Shown here piece by piece: positions 55,275-64,000 of a stretch of DNA of 64,000 bases. The stretch comes from Saprospiraceae bacterium (GTDB lineage Bacteria > Bacteroidota > Bacteroidia > Chitinophagales > Saprospiraceae). Position numbers and translations under genes: made by a program. The notes below the pieces were generated by a model. It saw only the letters and a list, made by a program, of their open reading frames with translations, ran no database searches and was not told the origin of the DNA. The stretch spans positions 62,001-126,000 of the forward strand of contig JADJWN010000011.1 in NCBI GenBank assembly GCA_016716335.1, in the 5' to 3' direction. Position 1 is the stretch's first letter. The number at the start of each line of letters is the position of its first letter.

Positions 55275-56789
55275 TTACTGTGTTGAAGGATGAAAAATAT
55301 ATTGTGAGGCTAATGTGTTAAATCTTTGAATCTGATCTGCTGCCCAGTTTTCATCTTTGTGCAGCAGTTTTTGCATAAAACGGGTGACTCCGGGGGCTGC
55401 TTCCTGAGCCGCTTTGGCGTCCAGAAATAAAATTCGTGTCCTTCTTGCCAGCACATCTTCCGGATATTGTGCCATTTCATACATTACGGCATTATATACA
55501 TCCAGATAACGGTAGTCAAATGACGGATGTATTTTCTCATGTATTTCCGGAAATTCAGATGCTTCTACCGGAGGATAAGACCGCTCCAGCGAAATATGTT
55601 TTGTACTGCATGGCTTCATGGACAGTCCACTAAATGCAGAAGCCCTGTTGAGTAAATCTTCAGCCATTTTCCGGTAAGTGGTCCATTTGCCTCCTGTGAT
55701 GGTCCAGATACCACCGGGTCCCTGAATGATGGTATGGCTCCTGGATAAAGAAGAGGTTTTGTCTTGCTTTCCTCCTTTGACCAAGGGCCTTATCCCTGCA
55801 AATACGGACTGAATATCTGAGGGTTGAAGTTTCCGGGAGAGATAACGATTGATATTTTGTAAAATAAACCAAACATCTTCTTCGGGGGCTTTCGGTTCCT
55901 GAGTATGGTTTTTGGACGGAGAGTCTGTAGTGCCTATTACAACCTTGCCCATCCATGGCATGGCAAAGAGCACTCTACCGTCTGTAGTCCTGGGGACAAG
56001 CAGTCCGTAATCCTTAAATCGTTCATCCTTATTGACTACTACGTGTACCCCGATAGATGGAGACATAATATCCACATGGCCGGGATTTTCCTTTGTCATA
56101 ATTTCGTCTCCAAACACTCCGGTGGCATTGATAATACACCTTGCATGGATGCTGTATTCTTTGTTTTGACACGAGTCAACGGCTTTGATGCCCATCACAT
56201 TGTCTCCTGATTTGATCAGATCAGTACATTCCATATAGTTTATCACTACTGCCCCTCTTTCGGCGGCAGCCTGGGCAAGACGGATACAAAGCAGGCTGTC
56301 ATTAAACTGACCGTCATGATACAGTACTCCTCCGAGCAGATGCTCTGCTTTCAGATCCGGAATTTGTGCCAGCACTTCCTGTTTGTCCATCCATCGTGTC
56401 CTGCCTATGCGGTACCATCCCGACAGCCATTCATACAACTTGAGTCCTGTGTAATAATATATCCCTGACCAAAGGTTGTACACCGGCAGTACAAAATGTA
56501 CCAGCGAAGTACAGGACGGAGCATTGCGCAGCATGTGCCATCTTTCATGCAGTGCTTCCATCACCAGGCTGATATTGCCTTGCTCCAGATAGCGCACCCC
56601 TCCATGAATCAATTTGGTGGACCGGCTGGAAGTAGCTTTGGCAAAATCACTTTTTTCTACCAGTATGGTTTTGTTGCCCCTTGCTGCTGCATCCAATGCA
56701 ATGCCCAGACCCGTGGCCCCTCCGCCAATGATCAGTACATCACACTTCTGACAGGCACTGAGTTTTTGAAGCATTACATTCCGATCCAT
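55275..56789 (-). CDS. glpD: Glycerol-3-phosphate dehydrogenase (FAD, GlpD/GlpA type)
   Basis: It oxidises glycerol 3-phosphate to dihydroxyacetone phosphate and passes electrons to quinone at the inner membrane. The 504-residue protein begins with the FAD-binding GGGATGLG loop (about 22-29). Also present are TSSRSTKLIHGGVRYLEQG, typical of the family, and PWMGKVVIGTTDS. The GIWTITGGKWTTYRKMAED segment near 370 contributes substrate contacts. It follows glpK by 13 bp. Confidence 0.95.
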   Translation of the reverse strand: MDRNVMLQKLSACQKCDVLIIGGGATGLGIALDAAARGNKTILVEKSDFAKATSSRSTKLIHGGVRYLEQGNISLVMEALHERWHMLRNAPSCTSLVHFVLPVYNLWSGIYYYTGLKLYEWLSGWYRIGRTRWMDKQEVLAQIPDLKAEHLLGGVLYHDGQFNDSLLCIRLAQAAAERGAVVINYMECTDLIKSGDNVMGIKAVDSCQNKEYSIHARCIINATGVFGDEIMTKENPGHVDIMSPSIGVHVVVNKDERFKDYGLLVPRTTDGRVLFAMPWMGKVVIGTTDSPSKNHTQEPKAPEEDVWFILQNINRYLSRKLQPSDIQSVFAGIRPLVKGGKQDKTSSLSRSHTIIQGPGGIWTITGGKWTTYRKMAEDLLNRASAFSGLSMKPCSTKHISLERSYPPVEASEFPEIHEKIHPSFDYRYLDVYNAVMYEMAQYPEDVLARRTRILFLDAKAAQEAAPGVTRFMQKLLHKDENWAADQIQRFNTLASQYIFHPSTQ

Positions 56790-56802
56790 AGCCCGGTATT
56801 GT

Positions 56803-58302
56803 TCAGTGAGTAAATTGCGTCATATGAATTGCACTTTGTACGGCATTATGCCAGGCTTCTGTATATCCGGATCTCTGCTCCTGCGTAAAACCGGGTAAAA
56901 ATGCTTTTTCTTCCATCCACTGCTTTTGTACCTGTTCCACAGATGGCCATATACCTACTGCCAGACCGGCCAGATAAGCCGCTCCGAGAGCTGTGGTTTC
57001 AGTAATAGCTGGTCGGATTACTTTACAGTCCAGTATGTCACTCTGAAACTGCATGAGCAGATCATTCACCGTGGCCCCGCCATCCACCCGGAGCTCACGT
57101 ACGGCAATATGGGCGTCTGCTGCCATCGCTCTCAGTACATCATAGGTCTGAAATGCGATACTTTCGAGGGCAGCACGTGCAAAGTGTGCAGAAGTAGTAC
57201 CCCGTGTAATCCCTGTGATCATTCCCCGGGCATGCGGATTCCAGTAGGGTGCGCCCAATCCTGTGAAGGCAGGAACCATGTACACTCCTCCGTTGTCCTC
57301 AACCTCTGATGCGAGCTTTTCGATTTCGTCCGAACTTCGTATCAATTGCAATCCGTCTCTCAACCACTGAACCACCGCTCCGGCATTGAAGACACTGCCT
57401 TCGAGAGCATATTCGGTTTTATCTCCGATTTTCCAGGCAATAGTGGTGAGCAGCTGGTTGTGACTCTCTACGGGCCTGGTGCCTGTATTCATCAGCATAA
57501 AGCAGCCGGTACCATAGGTGTTTTTGACCATTCCTTCATAGATACACATCTGGCCGAATAATGCCGCCTGCTGGTCACCTGCGATACCACCTACCGGTAT
57601 TTTTACAGAGGTAAGTATGTTTTCGGTGTAGGCATAGATTTCACTGCAGCTGCGTACTTCGGGCAAAATTTGGGGTGGAATATTGAATAATTTGAGCAGA
57701 TCTTCATCCCACTGCCCGGTGTGAATATTAAAAAGCATGGTGCGGGATGCGTTGGTGATATCGGTGGCATGTATTCTGCCTCTGGTCAGATTCCACAGCA
57801 GCCAGCTATCCACTGTGCCAAAGCAGACTTCGCCTGCTTCGGCCTTTTGTCTCAGCCCTGAGATATTTTCCAGCAACCAGTTGATTTTAGATGCACTGAA
57901 ATAGGCATCAATAATCAATCCGGTTTTGGCCTTAATCATGGGACCGTGACCTTCCTTAATCAGTCTGTCACAATATGTGGCAGTCCTTCGATCCTGCCAG
58001 ACTATGGCATTATAGACAGGCTGACCGGTTTTTCTGTCCCAAAGTATAGTCGTTTCTCTTTGATTGGTGATGCCTATTGCAGCCACCGCATCTGCGGTAA
58101 GACCTGCTTTGGTGACCGCTTCTGCTGCGACACCCATCTGGCTGCTCCAGATTTCCAGTGGGTCGTGCTCCACCCAGCCGTCATCGGGAAATATTTGACG
58201 GAATTCTTTTTGTGCTATTGAAATAATATGACTCTCACTGTCAAATATTATGGCTCTGCTGCTGGTAGTGCCCTGATCTAATGCGAGAATGTAGGATTGC
58301 AT
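56803..58302 (-). CDS. glpK: Glycerol kinase
   Basis: It phosphorylates glycerol to glycerol 3-phosphate with ATP. The 499-residue protein has the FGGY-kinase start [16 protein letters not shown], the W-Q-D-R-R-T substrate loop, [12 protein letters not shown], and the C-terminal ATP site [17 protein letters not shown]. The acidic/hydrophobic core is intact and length is normal. It is the first gene of the glycerol operon. Confidence 0.97.
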   Translation of the reverse strand: MQSYILALDQGTTSSRAIIFDSESHIISIAQKEFRQIFPDDGWVEHDPLEIWSSQMGVAAEAVTKAGLTADAVAAIGITNQRETTILWDRKTGQPVYNAIVWQDRRTATYCDRLIKEGHGPMIKAKTGLIIDAYFSASKINWLLENISGLRQKAEAGEVCFGTVDSWLLWNLTRGRIHATDITNASRTMLFNIHTGQWDEDLLKLFNIPPQILPEVRSCSEIYAYTENILTSVKIPVGGIAGDQQAALFGQMCIYEGMVKNTYGTGCFMLMNTGTRPVESHNQLLTTIAWKIGDKTEYALEGSVFNAGAVVQWLRDGLQLIRSSDEIEKLASEVEDNGGVYMVPAFTGLGAPYWNPHARGMITGITRGTTSAHFARAALESIAFQTYDVLRAMAADAHIAVRELRVDGGATVNDLLMQFQSDILDCKVIRPAITETTALGAAYLAGLAVGIWPSVEQVQKQWMEEKAFLPGFTQEQRSGYTEAWHNAVQSAIHMTQFTH

Positions 58303-58427
58303 GGCGTCAATAATTTTATGATTTGGTGTTTACCTTTCCTGTCAAAGCCCCGGGTTATAAATTCTGCTTTTCAATTGCTTTTTTGCAGCCATAAATCTTT
58401 CGGATACAGGTATTTCATTGCTTTTCC

Positions 58428-58443
58428 ATAATTTATGAATTAT
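58428..58443. promoter_or_regulatory. AT-rich palindrome between glpK and pnp
   Basis: ATAATT-TATG-AATTAT is a perfect inverted repeat in the 275-bp divergent space between the glycerol operon and the nucleoside phosphorylase gene. It could be an operator for either. No known binding consensus was recognised. Confidence 0.25.
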
Positions 58444-58577
58444 ACCGCACAAAATAAAAATTCAAAATAACAAGCACAAACGCTTCTGCAAAATAAAATG
58501 CTATACTTCGGTCTTATCTCAGACTTTGTTGGGTGAGGAAAGATATTTGCCTATTTTTACCTGTTGAATAGCATATC

Positions 58578-59408
58578 ATGGACAGTAAATTATACATTGA
58601 CCACATTCACAGAACCTGTGCATACATCAGGGAGATGACAGGTCATGACATTACGGAGACGGCGGTTATTCTGGGTTCAGGATTGGGAGATTGGGCAGAC
58701 AGCCTCGAAGATAAGGTAGTCATCAGCTATAGTGATATACCCTATTTTCCGGCCTCTACTGTGGAGGGGCACAGTGGCAGGATGATTTTTGGCTTTTGCC
58801 GCGGGAAGCGTATTCTGGCTATGCAGGGCAGAATACACTATTATGAAGGGTACTCCATGGCAGAGGTGAGTTTTCCTGTTCGTATCATGCAGTTTCTGGG
58901 CATCAGGCAAATGATTGTGACCAATGCCAGCGGAGGTCTGAATCCTGCATATAAAGTGGGAGACCTCGTGGTCATCACTGACCATATCAATCTGATGGGT
59001 GCCAATCCATTGATTGGTATGCACCATCCGGCTCTTGGAGTCAGATTTCCGGATATGTCGGGTGCCTATGACAAAGGGCTGACCGCAACCTTGAAATCGG
59101 CTTTTATACAATCCGGTACAGACATAAAGACCGGAGTTTATGCTGCGGTGAGCGGACCCTGCTATGAAAGTCCGGCGGAGGCAGCTATGTTGAGGGTACT
59201 GGGTGCAGATATGGTGGGAATGTCCACGGTGCCGGAGGTGATTGCCGCTGTGCATGGAGGCATTAAAGTGGCGGGGGTATCCTGTGTCACTGATATGCCG
59301 GGGAGCAGTGAGGAAGGAGTCACCCATCAGGAAGTCGTGGAAGTAGCCGAAAAAGCCGGTGCAAGGCTGGGGCAAATCCTGAACGAATATATGACATTAT
59401 CAGGCTGA
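58578..59408 (+). CDS. punA: Purine nucleoside phosphorylase (trimeric, PNP type)
   Basis: It splits inosine and guanosine with phosphate to give the base and ribose 1-phosphate. The 276-residue protein has the phosphate loop LGSGLGDW, then VEGHSGR (active His), GRIHYYEGYSM, TNASGGLN, and SGPCYESPAE. MVGMSTVPEVIAA gives the purine-binding Glu-containing strand. Length matches the trimeric eukaryote-like class, not the hexameric DeoD class. Confidence 0.95.
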   Translation: MDSKLYIDHIHRTCAYIREMTGHDITETAVILGSGLGDWADSLEDKVVISYSDIPYFPASTVEGHSGRMIFGFCRGKRILAMQGRIHYYEGYSMAEVSFPVRIMQFLGIRQMIVTNASGGLNPAYKVGDLVVITDHINLMGANPLIGMHHPALGVRFPDMSGAYDKGLTATLKSAFIQSGTDIKTGVYAAVSGPCYESPAEAAMLRVLGADMVGMSTVPEVIAAVHGGIKVAGVSCVTDMPGSSEEGVTHQEVVEVAEKAGARLGQILNEYMTLSG

Positions 59409-59430
59409 AATCCTGCAAATCCATAAATTT

Positions 59431-61461
59431 TCACTCCGATACGCTGTATTCCTTTTTGTCTTTGCCCACTCCTTTGATGGTCAGTTTTTTCCATCCTTTG
59501 GGGAGTTTTGATTTACGTTGGGTAATGCCCTGGTCTGAAATATCCAGTCCTCCAAAGCCTGAAAGCACTGCCTGCAGCATTCCCCCGGCCCCTGTTGCAA
59601 AATAAGGATTGGTGCCACCTGCTGTTTCTGCAATCACCCCGAATGGAGGTACTTCATTGGTCTTGTAACTGTCTGCAAATATTTTAGCAGCTTTATCAGC
59701 ATCCCCGAGACGGTTGTACAGTACGCAGAGGATGGCATATCCCATCGCCGGACCATCGGCAGCATATCTTGGCAGATAGTATTCCAGATCTTTGCGGATT
59801 TGTTTCTCATCACTTACTATCTTCAGCGGATATGCCAGGAGATTGACATCGGCCTGCTTGATGGTGACTCCGCTGTAGGTGGCGTTTTCACGGGTGGTGC
59901 CGTCCTGAAATTTAAGGATTGGGATGTTGTCTGCTACATGATTCCAGTCAGGATCCGGTGTGATACCCAGCTCGATTGCAGCCTGAGTAGCATATCTGAG
60001 CACAGTGATTGCCATGCCATTGGTGAAGGCATTGTTGTCTATGTTTTCTTCCCATTCGTTGGCGCCGATCACATTGAGGATATCATATTTGCCGGGTCCG
60101 TTTCTCTCTACCCTGCTTGCCCAGAAATCCGCCACTACTTTCAGTACAGGCCAGCCCCGGTCTCTGAGCCATTGTTTATCTTTGGTGACTTCATAATACT
60201 TCCAGAATGCCCAGCCCACACATCCGGTGATATGATGCTGAAACGGGCCGGTAAGTGCCCACACTGGAGTATCTTCAGCTCCGCTTGCAGAGGATTCCCA
60301 GGGAAACATTGCCCCTTTATAGCCATGTGAAAATGCATTTTGCCGGGCTGCTTCCAGGCGTTGATAGCGGTATTCGAGCAGGGATTTTGCCATTTCAGGC
60401 TGTAACATCAGCAGCGGCGGATACATCCACAATTCCGTATCCCAGAATACATGCCCGTTGTACCCCAGACCGGAAAGCCCCATTGGACTCAGGCTGTAAG
60501 CAGTGCCTTCTCTGGCAAAGGAATAAAGGTGGTACAGGGCAAAGCGGATGTCTCTGGTGATTTCAGGACTGCCGGCCACTTCGATATCGGATTTCCAGAT
60601 GGATGCCCAGGCTTCCTTGTGCCTGCGGAGCAAGCGGTCCTTCCCTTCAAGCATGGCAAATATAGTGAGTCGCTCCGCTTCGTTGTGGGGGTCTTCATTC
60701 TGCACACTGGAGATAGTAGAGGCTACCACACTGAAGGTGTAGGTCTCACCGGCTTTGAGGCTCTTGTGAAATTTTGCCAGGTGCATATTGTAATCCCAGT
60801 CTTCATGGATGATTTTGGGCTGGTGGCCGTGTTTTTCTTCAAAAATAAAGCTGGTACTGGCTGCCACCTTCACTCTGCCCGAGGGAGACAACCCCACAGA
60901 AGTAAGCAGTGGTATCAGGACATGGGGGCGGTCAATTTCAGCATAATAATTGCGTACATCCATCAGGTGATTGGGTGCCTCGATGACACTCATGGGTGTA
61001 ATGGTGATGTCTTTATGGGCTGTGATTTCCATAATGGTCAGAGCAGAGTAGGGCAGGTGGCGGAGAGACATCATGGTGGATCTGATACTGGCTTTATCTC
61101 CAACTTTAAAGGTAGTCTCCAGGGCTGCATTTTTCATATCCAGTTGCTGCACATAGTTCTGTACATCCTTCATACCTATGCGTCTGCCGTCAATATCCAG
61201 ATTCATATTTACATGATTGAAGGTCTTGAGAATGTTGGATACCCGGCCCCGCTGATAATAATCATAGGTGCCGTTAAGTACGACATCTCTTACTTTGAAT
61301 GGCTCGGGTGAAGATACCAGACCAACGACTCCGTTGGCCAGAGTGACCCCATAATATTGATCAGGGTTGATTTTGTCTGCTCTGACATGCCAGGAAGATT
61401 GACTGAAAACAGAGTAAACTGACAATATACATAGTAATGTAAAAAGACTGTAAGCTTTCAT
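59431..61461 (-). CDS. Secreted glycoside hydrolase family 65 enzyme
   Basis: A signal peptide (to about 20) precedes an N-terminal beta-sandwich (about 25-280). The (alpha/alpha)6 barrel of GH65 follows, marked by NGHVFWDTELWMYPPLL and LEYRYQRLEAARQNA. The catalytic acid region reads VIGANEWEENIDNNAFTN in place of the phosphorylase VIGPDEYHENVDN, so E is kept but DEYH is not. A C-terminal sandwich completes the 676 residues. The form resembles secreted GH65 hydrolases of Bacteroidota acting on alpha-glucosides such as kojibiose. Hydrolase is favoured over phosphorylase because the protein is exported; substrate is not settled. Confidence 0.88.
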   Translation of the reverse strand: MKAYSLFTLLCILSVYSVFSQSSWHVRADKINPDQYYGVTLANGVVGLVSSPEPFKVRDVVLNGTYDYYQRGRVSNILKTFNHVNMNLDIDGRRIGMKDVQNYVQQLDMKNAALETTFKVGDKASIRSTMMSLRHLPYSALTIMEITAHKDITITPMSVIEAPNHLMDVRNYYAEIDRPHVLIPLLTSVGLSPSGRVKVAASTSFIFEEKHGHQPKIIHEDWDYNMHLAKFHKSLKAGETYTFSVVASTISSVQNEDPHNEAERLTIFAMLEGKDRLLRRHKEAWASIWKSDIEVAGSPEITRDIRFALYHLYSFAREGTAYSLSPMGLSGLGYNGHVFWDTELWMYPPLLMLQPEMAKSLLEYRYQRLEAARQNAFSHGYKGAMFPWESSASGAEDTPVWALTGPFQHHITGCVGWAFWKYYEVTKDKQWLRDRGWPVLKVVADFWASRVERNGPGKYDILNVIGANEWEENIDNNAFTNGMAITVLRYATQAAIELGITPDPDWNHVADNIPILKFQDGTTRENATYSGVTIKQADVNLLAYPLKIVSDEKQIRKDLEYYLPRYAADGPAMGYAILCVLYNRLGDADKAAKIFADSYKTNEVPPFGVIAETAGGTNPYFATGAGGMLQAVLSGFGGLDISDQGITQRKSKLPKGWKKLTIKGVGKDKKEYSVSE

Positions 61462-61506
61462 AAGGATGTGGCAGTAATTTGAAAAAATAGACAGCTAAAA
61501 TACAAA

Positions 61507-63186
61507 TCATTTTGAATGGTGCAAGGTATTGACCCTTACCCCGTTGATATATTCTGCCACAAAAGCATCCCTGAATCCCATTTTGCGGATCCGCAGCATG
61601 ACATCCGTTGCAATACCGGGATTATAGAATGGACCCAGGGTGTAGCGATACATGGATTTTTCGGGAAAATATTCAGCTCTGATTTCACCTATGTCATAGA
61701 GTTTGGGAAAGTTGTAATCCGGTTTTTTCAATGCAATAAACTGAATGCGGAAGGTGGTGTTTTTGTCAATATCAGTTTTTTCAGCTTCCGGTACGGATAT
61801 TTCTTTTTTGCTTTCTTTGGCACTAACTTCCCTTGCTTTCAGGTCATGCTGATAATTGAGGCTTGGTTTTTTTTCAGCCACGGGCTCGGGTGATTCCTGT
61901 GGAGTTTTCCTTTGTTTTTCCGGCTTTCTGCATCTCTCCAGATGTGAAGCAAATACAGTGGACAATACTCCGGCGTCCGTACCATGATATTGTCTGGCAA
62001 AATCCCTGTATTCTGCAAAGGCATTGTCACAATTGCCCATTTCAGCCAGCGACAGCGCAAACATATATTTGGCCATGGGATACTGGACATCCGCCTTCAG
62101 TTTATTGAAACAAGCTACTGCATTTTCAAAATCATTGGCAGCAAAGTAGGCCTGACCAGCCTTGTACAGAAAATTGGCAGCCAGTTCGTCATAGTCTGTC
62201 ACGTCAGGAGCTGCCGTATATTCCTCCGGATTGAGGGTTACAGTTTCTTCGGGCTCAGGGACAAAAGCCGGGGGAAGCGAATCCTCGTCCATGGTGTCGG
62301 GTCCCATCTCCACTACATCAAATGTTGAGGAGTCGCTTTCCAGAATGTATTCCGGAATCATCCTGATGATTTCCTTAGGTCTTGATTTTCCGATCTGATA
62401 AATAAATCCGGCATTCAGATTATAGTTGTAGAGAAAACTGCTGTATTCTTTGTCCACTACCCTTGATTCCGAATATTCCGGGTCATCTATCACTCCGTTG
62501 CCATTGCTGTCTGTGGCATCGCTGTAGGTATGCAGGTGGGTGATTCGATTAAGTCTGTCGGTAGAGAATATGTTGGCTTTCAGGGCGATACCCAGATTTT
62601 CCGATAATTTGGCAGTAAGCCGCATGCCTCCGGACCAGGCACCATACCATTGATCACGGGGTGCGGTCACATTATATATTGTGGCATATCTGCCTGAAAA
62701 CAACCTTCCGAATTCCAGCTCCGTCAACACTGTCTGCACCACTCCGGCCCGGGCAATCAGGTCCAATTCCACATTCCCTTTCAGCAGTTTGAATACAGGA
62801 CCCGCCAGCACATATTTACTATCCCACCTGTTACCTCGGATTATGGGATTATTTTCGAGATATCGCTCTTTGATGTAACCGGAAAAGGATTTGTCCGCAT
62901 TGTTGTTGAAGTAGCCAACTTCCATACCCATAGCCACACGGGTAAAAAAGTAATCCAGATTTAGACCACCATTCCATCCTTTGCCGGCAAAATTATATCT
63001 GTCTGCAAAGCTGCGGAATGAGGATGTATAGCCTCCTGACAATTCTGCCTGCAGGTATCCACCCGACTGTGCCAAACCGGTTTGAACAAAACTAAAGCCT
63101 GCACATGACACTAATATTGCATAGCTCAAAAACTGCCGTATCATGCACAAAACTGAAAGAGATATCCTGTTTGGTAGATTGATCAT
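61507..63186 (-). CDS. Envelope protein: beta-barrel-like domain, TPR and SPOR domain
   Basis: After a signal peptide (cleaved near LAQ, about 40), residues 40-275 alternate like outer-membrane strands (GGYLQAELSGGYTSSFRSF; WGMRLTAKLSENLG-type). A calcium-like DSNGNGVIDDPE loop occurs at about 225. A TPR pair lies at about 335-405 (FLYKAGQAYFAANDFENAVA). A charged Glu/Lys linker then leads to a SPOR-like domain (about 480-559, FRIQFIALKKP; YRYTLGPFYNPGIA) that binds denuded peptidoglycan in other proteins. The next upstream gene overlaps it by 4 bp. It may link outer membrane and septal wall. Confidence 0.82.
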   Translation of the reverse strand: MINLPNRISLSVLCMIRQFLSYAILVSCAGFSFVQTGLAQSGGYLQAELSGGYTSSFRSFADRYNFAGKGWNGGLNLDYFFTRVAMGMEVGYFNNNADKSFSGYIKERYLENNPIIRGNRWDSKYVLAGPVFKLLKGNVELDLIARAGVVQTVLTELEFGRLFSGRYATIYNVTAPRDQWYGAWSGGMRLTAKLSENLGIALKANIFSTDRLNRITHLHTYSDATDSNGNGVIDDPEYSESRVVDKEYSSFLYNYNLNAGFIYQIGKSRPKEIIRMIPEYILESDSSTFDVVEMGPDTMDEDSLPPAFVPEPEETVTLNPEEYTAAPDVTDYDELAANFLYKAGQAYFAANDFENAVACFNKLKADVQYPMAKYMFALSLAEMGNCDNAFAEYRDFARQYHGTDAGVLSTVFASHLERCRKPEKQRKTPQESPEPVAEKKPSLNYQHDLKAREVSAKESKKEISVPEAEKTDIDKNTTFRIQFIALKKPDYNFPKLYDIGEIRAEYFPEKSMYRYTLGPFYNPGIATDVMLRIRKMGFRDAFVAEYINGVRVNTLHHSK

Positions 63187-64000
63187 CCGTTAAATTTATT
63201 GAAGCTCCGGAAATCGTGAATATTGGTCTCCATCAAAAAGCCGATTTTCATCACAGCCTCAATAATACCCGGCTTCATTTCGAATGATTCCAGTTTTACA
63301 GAGCTGATTTTTATCTTACTGTCTATATCATATTTGCGGTTGTAATCTGCTACCTGCCGGTTTACACTTTCCTGTATGCTCTGCATCTGTTCCTGAATGG
63401 AAAATTTCATTTTTTCCGAAAGTTCCTTTTTGATTTTTCCCTCGGCTATCCAGCTGGCAGCTTTATGGATTACATTTTTGGTTTTGAAGGAAAAATCAAG
63501 GTCTTTTGTATAAAACAGATTGGCGGTTGAATCATACACCGGTTTTCCGGAGATTATCAGGGTACCGTTGACAGTGCCCCTGACATCGGTGACGACCCTG
63601 AATCTCTCAAAATCACAGTTGGTTATGATATTACTGAGTGTTATGGATTTGCCGTCATTGGTAAATGTTTTCCCATCGAGATTTTCCTTGATCAGTGTAT
63701 TTACGTCAGACATTCTGATGTCAGCGAGCAGTCGCAGGGTGCTGCTGTCGGGTATGCTTTGGTGCCAGTGTACGGCATGCAATGTTTTGGGTGGGGTATA
63801 GTCCGGCTTATAGGTGGTCACGGTGGAGGTGCCTTTGATCAATATTTTTCCTTTAGCAGCCGTGCGGGTATTTTCTATTTTGCTGAGGTAAAAGGCAGAG
63901 GGACGTAATTGTACCCATGCACCCGGCTGCCCTTCGGAGGTCATAGGTTCTGACAGCATCTGTACGGTGGAGAGCATTTTTTCTTTGATGGTCATATTCT
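63183..64000 (-). CDS. DUF4403 family protein, C-terminal part (N-terminus beyond right edge)
   Basis: The frame is open to the right edge, so the true start lies outside the window; the Met at 63995 is probably internal. The visible 270 residues match the C-terminal half of DUF4403: a strand-rich region with LLADIRMSDVNTLIKENLDG, then VIHKAASWIAEGKIKKELSE and MKIGFLMETNI. DUF4403 proteins are about 460-500 residues, often lipoproteins, with a tubular-lipid-binding-like fold. The function is unknown. It overlaps the SPOR protein gene by 4 bp, so the two are co-translated. Confidence 0.8.
   Translation of the reverse strand, partial: NMTIKEKMLSTVQMLSEPMTSEGQPGAWVQLRPSAFYLSKIENTRTAAKGKILIKGTSTVTTYKPDYTPPKTLHAVHWHQSIPDSSTLRLLADIRMSDVNTLIKENLDGKTFTNDGKSITLSNIITNCDFERFRVVTDVRGTVNGTLIISGKPVYDSTANLFYTKDLDFSFKTKNVIHKAASWIAEGKIKKELSEKMKFSIQEQMQSIQESVNRQVADYNRKYDIDSKIKISSVKLESFEMKPGIIEAVMKIGFLMETNIHDFRSFNKFNG

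Noticed and set aside
58377..58393. TTTTTTGCAGCCAT near glpK, similar to the first bases of E1
   Set aside because: The match ends after about 13 bases and the rest of the 62-bp core is absent, so chance is a sufficient explanation.
1..64000. tRNA or rRNA genes, prophage, intact insertion sequences, integrase or attachment sites
   Set aside because: No transposase, integrase, tRNA cloverleaf or rRNA segment was recognised on reading the intergenic regions.

Overview
The window is chromosomal DNA from a member of the Bacteroidota, most likely a Saprospiria- or Chitinophagia-type marine or sludge bacterium. The evidence is the type IX secretion (T9SS) translocon SprA, several secreted proteins ending in T9SS type-A sorting domains, SprB and PKD-like repeats, the Bacteroidota-specific TPR / DUF4292 / EnvC-like gene trio, and promoters of the form TTG-N17-23-TAnnTTTG. 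No rRNA, tRNA, CRISPR array, prophage or intact insertion sequence was seen.

Layout. 1-12.7 kb: a giant repeat-rich secreted protein that runs off the left edge, then sprA and ruvA, all on the minus strand. 13.3-16.6 kb: a polyamine operon (arginine decarboxylase, agmatinase, deoxyhypusine-synthase-like protein). 16.9-18.9 kb: a frameshifted T9SS cargo protein with cohesin-like, SprB and plant-type LRR regions. 18.9-22.5 kb: a small membrane protein and a GH3/beta-lactamase fusion. 22.7-27.3 kb: a peptide-type ABC importer (binding protein and two permeases, no ATPase) and a small lipoprotein. 27.5-29.2 kb: an HU protein and a T9SS cargo protein. 29.4-32.8 kb: the TPR / DUF4292 / EnvC-like envelope operon. 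32.9-35.3 kb: fructose-bisphosphatase and a secreted esterase. 35.5-37.3 kb: OmpA plus a membrane-anchored helix-hairpin-helix protein. 37.4-42.4 kb: an MFS transporter, then a likely operon rlmB - TraB/GumN lipoprotein - unknown lipoprotein - polysaccharide deacetylase. 42.5-46.1 kb: an M36 metalloprotease. 46.5-52.0 kb: an RND efflux operon. 52.4-54.4 kb: a T9SS cargo protein. 54.6-58.3 kb: glycerol use (glpK, glpD, glpF). 58.6-64.0 kb: purine nucleoside phosphorylase, a secreted GH65 enzyme, a barrel/TPR/SPOR envelope protein and a DUF4403 protein cut by the right edge.

The genes describe a heterotroph with a heavily invested cell surface. SprA would export the secreted adhesin-like, LRR, esterase and protease proteins seen here. 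Imported peptides, glycerol, nucleosides and alpha-glucosides would feed metabolism, with fructose-bisphosphatase allowing gluconeogenesis.

Two things deserve attention. First, the RND efflux operon is flanked by inverted copies of an unannotated 62-bp sequence (54 of 62 bases identical by hand count), each part of a larger inverted-repeat structure. Second, six single-base frameshifts lie in five otherwise healthy-looking genes, mostly at short homopolymers, which points to sequence errors more than to gene decay. Broken genes are listed below as their separate reading-frame pieces, each cross-referenced to its partner.
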